A DNA stretch of 7,920 nt from Fidelibacterota bacterium (GTDB taxonomy: Bacteria; Fidelibacterota; UBA2242). The position numbers and the translations under genes are program-made. Shown here piece by piece: positions 6,486-7,920 of this stretch. The notes under the pieces were generated by a model. That model was not told the origin of the DNA, made no database searches, and saw only the letters and a program-made list of their open reading frames with translations. Location of the stretch: the NCBI GenBank assembly GCA_030655795.1, contig JAUSPJ010000137.1, positions 1-7,920 of the forward strand. Direction: 5' to 3'. Positions within the stretch are counted from its first letter, which is position 1, and every line of letters starts with the position of its first letter.

Positions 6486-6515
6486 TTGCGGATAAGAAAA
6501 CTAAGGTTGTATATA
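6486..6515 (+). promoter_or_regulatory. Possible distal hicAB promoter
   Basis: TTGCGG (6486-6491) and TATATA (6510-6515) are 18 bp apart. The -10 overlaps the distal half-site repeat, so binding there would also block this promoter. It is weaker than the proximal pair nearer to hicA. Confidence 0.3.
6502..6514 (+). repeat. Distal operator half-site (direct copy of the hicAB palindrome arm)
   Basis: TAAGGTTGTATAT at 6502-6514 is identical to 6555-6567, the right arm of the hicAB palindrome. The two copies start 53 bp apart, about five helical turns, which puts them on the same DNA face. This copy lacks a matching left arm. It is probably an auxiliary site for the HicB regulator, or a relic of promoter duplication. 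Confidence 0.6.
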
Positions 6516-6539
6516 TTCTCTGTATTTCTTAGAATCATC

Positions 6540-6568
6540 TTGAATATACAACCTTAAGGTTGTATATT
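6540..6568 (+). promoter_or_regulatory. Proximal hicAB promoter (-35/-10)
   Basis: TTGAAT (6540-6545) and TATATT (6563-6568) are separated by exactly 17 bp, a good sigma70-type pair. The palindrome fills the spacer and touches both boxes. Transcription would begin around 6574-6576, right at the preferred hicA start codon, so the message may be leaderless or nearly so. The promoter is inferred from sequence only. Confidence 0.5.
6543..6568. promoter_or_regulatory. 26-bp perfect palindrome, probable HicB operator
   Basis: The arms AATATACAACCTT (6543-6555) and AAGGTTGTATATT (6556-6568) are perfect reverse complements with no spacer. The site lies immediately upstream of hicA, within its likely promoter, as expected for autorepression by the DNA-binding HicB antitoxin or the HicAB complex. 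Direct binding is inferred, not shown. Confidence 0.7.
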
Positions 6569-6574
6569 AGCCAT

Positions 6575-6763
6575 GTGAATGGTAAAGAACTGGCAAAGAT
6601 ACTCAAAAAGAACGGGTGGGTCTTGGATCATATTAAAGGAAGTCACCATATCTTCATCAAAGAGAACAAACGCGCCATTCCGATCCCCATTCACGGTAAC
6701 AAAGACCTGCCGAAAGGATTGGTCAGTGCAATTCTCAGACAGGCTGAAATAACAGAGGTTTAA
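6575..6763 (+). CDS. hicA: HicA family toxin (mRNA interferase)
   Basis: HicA toxins are small dsRBD-fold ribonucleases that cleave mRNA and are neutralised by HicB. From GTG 6575 the product is 62 aa and starts MNGKELAKILKKNGWVLDHI, the canonical family opening. GSHHIF follows at 22-27, where His24 of GSHH is the expected catalytic histidine. Next come a basic strand (KENKRAIPIPIHGNKDLPKG, 29-48) and the C-terminal helix (LVSAILRQAEI, 49-59). The frame can be extended to TTG 6560, but that codon lies inside the palindrome and adds YISHV, absent from the family pattern, so GTG is preferred. No SD is within normal range; AAGG at 6556-6559 is too far. Translation may therefore be leaderless and weak, which would suit a toxin. 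All motifs appear intact. Confidence 0.92.
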   Translation: MNGKELAKILKKNGWVLDHIKGSHHIFIKENKRAIPIPIHGNKDLPKGLVSAILRQAEITEV

Positions 6764-6766
6764 TTT

Positions 6767-7180
6767 ATGCATTACTTCGCAAAAATTATTAAAGAAGATA
6801 ACGTTTATCTGGTTTCTTTTCCCGAACTCCCGAACGTAAATACTTATGGCGCTACTCTTCAATCGGCTATTGCCAATGCCGCCGAGGCTTTGAATGGCAC
6901 ATTAGAATCGGACTTTGAACGCGGATTTTCCCTGCCTGAATTTATCGAGTATAATGAGCCGGATTTCTATGCCATTCCGGTATCACCGCACCTGGAAATT
7001 GCTTATACTCTGAGAAAACTGCGTGAAAATAAATCACAAGTTGAAATCGCCCGTGCCCTGGGTATTTCCTATCAGGCCTACCAAAAACTGGAAAATCCGC
7101 GTAAGTGCAACCCGACCATTAAAACTCTGGAAAAAATCAGCACCGTACTCGGCAGGAAATTGGAAGTACAATTTTCATAG
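6767..7180 (+). CDS. hicB: HicB family antitoxin with C-terminal HTH
   Basis: HicB binds and inhibits HicA and represses the operon. The 137-aa product has the HicB N-domain at about 1-70: a partial RNase-H-like fold, with YLVSFPELPNVNTYGATLQSAIANAAEALNG-type spacing at residues 14-44. A Cro/XRE-like helix-turn-helix occupies about 76-135 (LRKLRENKSQVEIARALGIS, then YQAYQKLENP and TIKTLEKISTVLGRKLEV). This makes it the HTH rather than the ribbon-helix-helix class of HicB. The ATG lies 3 nt after the hicA stop, so translation is probably coupled; a weak GAGG (6755-6758) in the end of hicA may serve as SD. The toxin-first order is typical of hicAB. The palindrome upstream of hicA is its likely target. 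Confidence 0.92.
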   Translation: MHYFAKIIKEDNVYLVSFPELPNVNTYGATLQSAIANAAEALNGTLESDFERGFSLPEFIEYNEPDFYAIPVSPHLEIAYTLRKLRENKSQVEIARALGISYQAYQKLENPRKCNPTIKTLEKISTVLGRKLEVQFS

Positions 7181-7203
7181 AACCTGACTTAAACAAACCG
7201 AAC

Positions 7204-7231
7204 GACCTTGAAAATTCCGTATTTTAGGGTC
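7204..7231 (+). terminator. Weak hairpin after hicB, possible terminator
   Basis: GACCTTGAAA (7204-7213) can pair with TTTTAGGGTC (7222-7231) over 10 positions including two G-U wobbles, with an 8-nt loop. It begins 23 nt after the hicB stop, but TAAATATTAG follows rather than a T-run. It is at best a weak or factor-assisted terminator. Confidence 0.3.
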
Positions 7232-7282
7232 TAAATATTAGTGCGTATATATCTATAAATAAATCTTTGTAAAGTTAGATTT

Positions 7283-7339
7283 CTCTCGTATATTCCTCCC
7301 CGCCTGAACGAGAGCCAGTCGGGCAGGCAAAAAGGAGGA
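7283..7339 (+). promoter_or_regulatory. Structured leader that may hide the transposase SD
   Basis: TCCTCC (7294-7299) is complementary to GGAGGA (7334-7339), which contains the SD. GCCTG (7302-7306) pairs with CAGGC (7324-7328) to extend that fold. Two other pairings compete: CCCG-c-CTG (7299-7306) with CAG-t-CGGG (7316-7323), and CTCTCG (7283-7288) with CGAGAG (7309-7314). Such sequestration is known to keep transposase expression low on read-through transcripts of several insertion sequences; for this element it is inferred from base pairing only. Confidence 0.45.
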
Positions 7340-7343
7340 TAAC

Positions 7344-7920
7344 ATGATTAGAATGACACTGAGTGATGAAGAGAAAATGAAACTGATCAAACTCAGAGAA
7401 GGCTCCATTTCTGAACATTCCGAAAAGGCATTGATGGTATTGTTAAGCCACGAAGGAAAGTCGCCGCAGGAAATAGGTAAAATACTCCAGCGTAATCCCC
7501 ATACCGTTCGGGACTGGTTAAAGAGATACAAAAATGAAGGGATTGAAGGCTTCAGGCGCCTTACTAGTCCAGGCAGACCCGCGGATAAGAGAAATTCCGG
7601 GAATGCAGTCATACTTGAAATAATAGATAAGAATCCCTCAGAATATGGATTTCATGCTAATTCTTGGACATCCCAATTAATTTTGGAATATCTTAAAGCA
7701 GAACACGGAATAACCACCAGCGTTGATACCATCAAACGCACCTTGAAAAAGATGGATTATTCATTTAAACGACTAACTAAAGCAGTGCCGTCTGATACTC
7801 TGACCAATGAAGAAAAACGAACAGTGGTACAGAATTTAATAACCGAAATTCAGTCGTCTATTCAACAGACTGAACCCCACGAAATATTTTCTATTGATGA
7901 GAGTCACTTTAGTACGGATC
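7344..7920 (+). CDS. IS630-family transposase, N-terminal part (cut by window edge)
   Basis: This DDE transposase belongs to the IS630/Tc1-mariner superfamily, whose members insert at TA by cut-and-paste. The first 192 codons are present and uninterrupted; the rest lies right of the window. ATG 7344 follows a strong SD (AAGGAGG, about 5 nt spacing). Residues 27-80 form the first helix-turn-helix (LSHEGKSPQEIGKILQRNPH, then TVRDWLKRYKNEGIEGF) with the typical SPGRP link at 75-79. Residues 105-145 match the second HTH (WTSQLILEYLKAEHGI, VDTIKRTLKKMDYSFKR). IFSIDESHF at 181-189 is the start of the catalytic domain, where Asp185 should be the first DDE acidic residue. The left terminal repeat should lie in 7181-7290, but cannot be set without the right end. 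Whether the element is whole is unknown. Confidence 0.93.
   Translation, partial: MIRMTLSDEEKMKLIKLREGSISEHSEKALMVLLSHEGKSPQEIGKILQRNPHTVRDWLKRYKNEGIEGFRRLTSPGRPADKRNSGNAVILEIIDKNPSEYGFHANSWTSQLILEYLKAEHGITTSVDTIKRTLKKMDYSFKRLTKAVPSDTLTNEEKRTVVQNLITEIQSSIQQTEPHEIFSIDESHFSTD

Noticed and set aside
6554..6862. 102-codon minus-strand frame across hicA-hicB
   Set aside because: It spans two well-supported plus-strand genes and the operator, with no recognisable protein.
7253..7612. 119-codon minus-strand frame over the start of the transposase
   Set aside because: Antisense shadow of the IS630 transposase, which has a strong SD and family motifs in the plus frame.
1..7920. CRISPR array, tRNA, rRNA or riboswitch
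   Set aside because: No regularly spaced repeats, no tRNA-like cloverleaf with an acceptor/T-loop signature and no known riboswitch core were noticed by eye; a covariance-model scan was not possible.

Overview
The window looks like accessory-rich DNA of an uncultured Gram-negative bacterium. It combines anhydro-muropeptide recycling genes, a large lipoprotein built from carboxypeptidase-regulatory-like, Ig-like and fibronectin-III-like modules, strong Shine-Dalgarno (SD) sites on several genes, and moderate base composition. This suits the Fibrobacterota-Chlorobiota-Bacteroidota superphylum and its candidate-phylum relatives, but nothing here fixes the taxon.

Left third (1-2492, minus strand): a compact leftward gene set, murQ -> anmK -> a phosphomannomutase/phosphoglucomutase-type hexose-phosphate mutase cut by the window edge. 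Spacings are 37 and 11 nt, as in one transcription unit. AnmK turns 1,6-anhydro-MurNAc into MurNAc-6-P, and MurQ turns that into GlcNAc-6-P and D-lactate. The mutase probably belongs to the same sugar-phosphate economy, but its substrate cannot be read from the fragment.

Spacer (2493-2971): a possible murQ promoter, a bidirectional-looking hairpin terminator, a 50-codon 5' fragment of an IS3-type transposase on the minus strand, a 10-bp-stem hairpin just upstream of it, and a 7-bp inverted repeat before the lipoprotein gene.

Middle (2972-6123, plus strand): a 712-aa lipoprotein with a strong SD and a strong intrinsic terminator. Next comes a 317-aa ORF I do not recognise. Its only credible starts abut the terminator and have no SD.

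Remnant zone (6124-6542): a long-loop hairpin, a 45-aa hydrophobic small ORF rich in FLG-like repeats, and in the same frame after one stop codon a short stretch resembling a thioredoxin C-terminus.

Right (6502-7920, plus strand): a HicA/HicB toxin-antitoxin pair. A 26-bp perfect palindrome lies between likely -35 and -10 elements, and a further half-site lies 53 bp upstream. An IS630-family transposase follows, truncated by the window end, with foldable sequence around its SD. I found no convincing new system. The most interesting material is the hicAB promoter/operator layout, the structured transposase leader and the two orphan ORFs.
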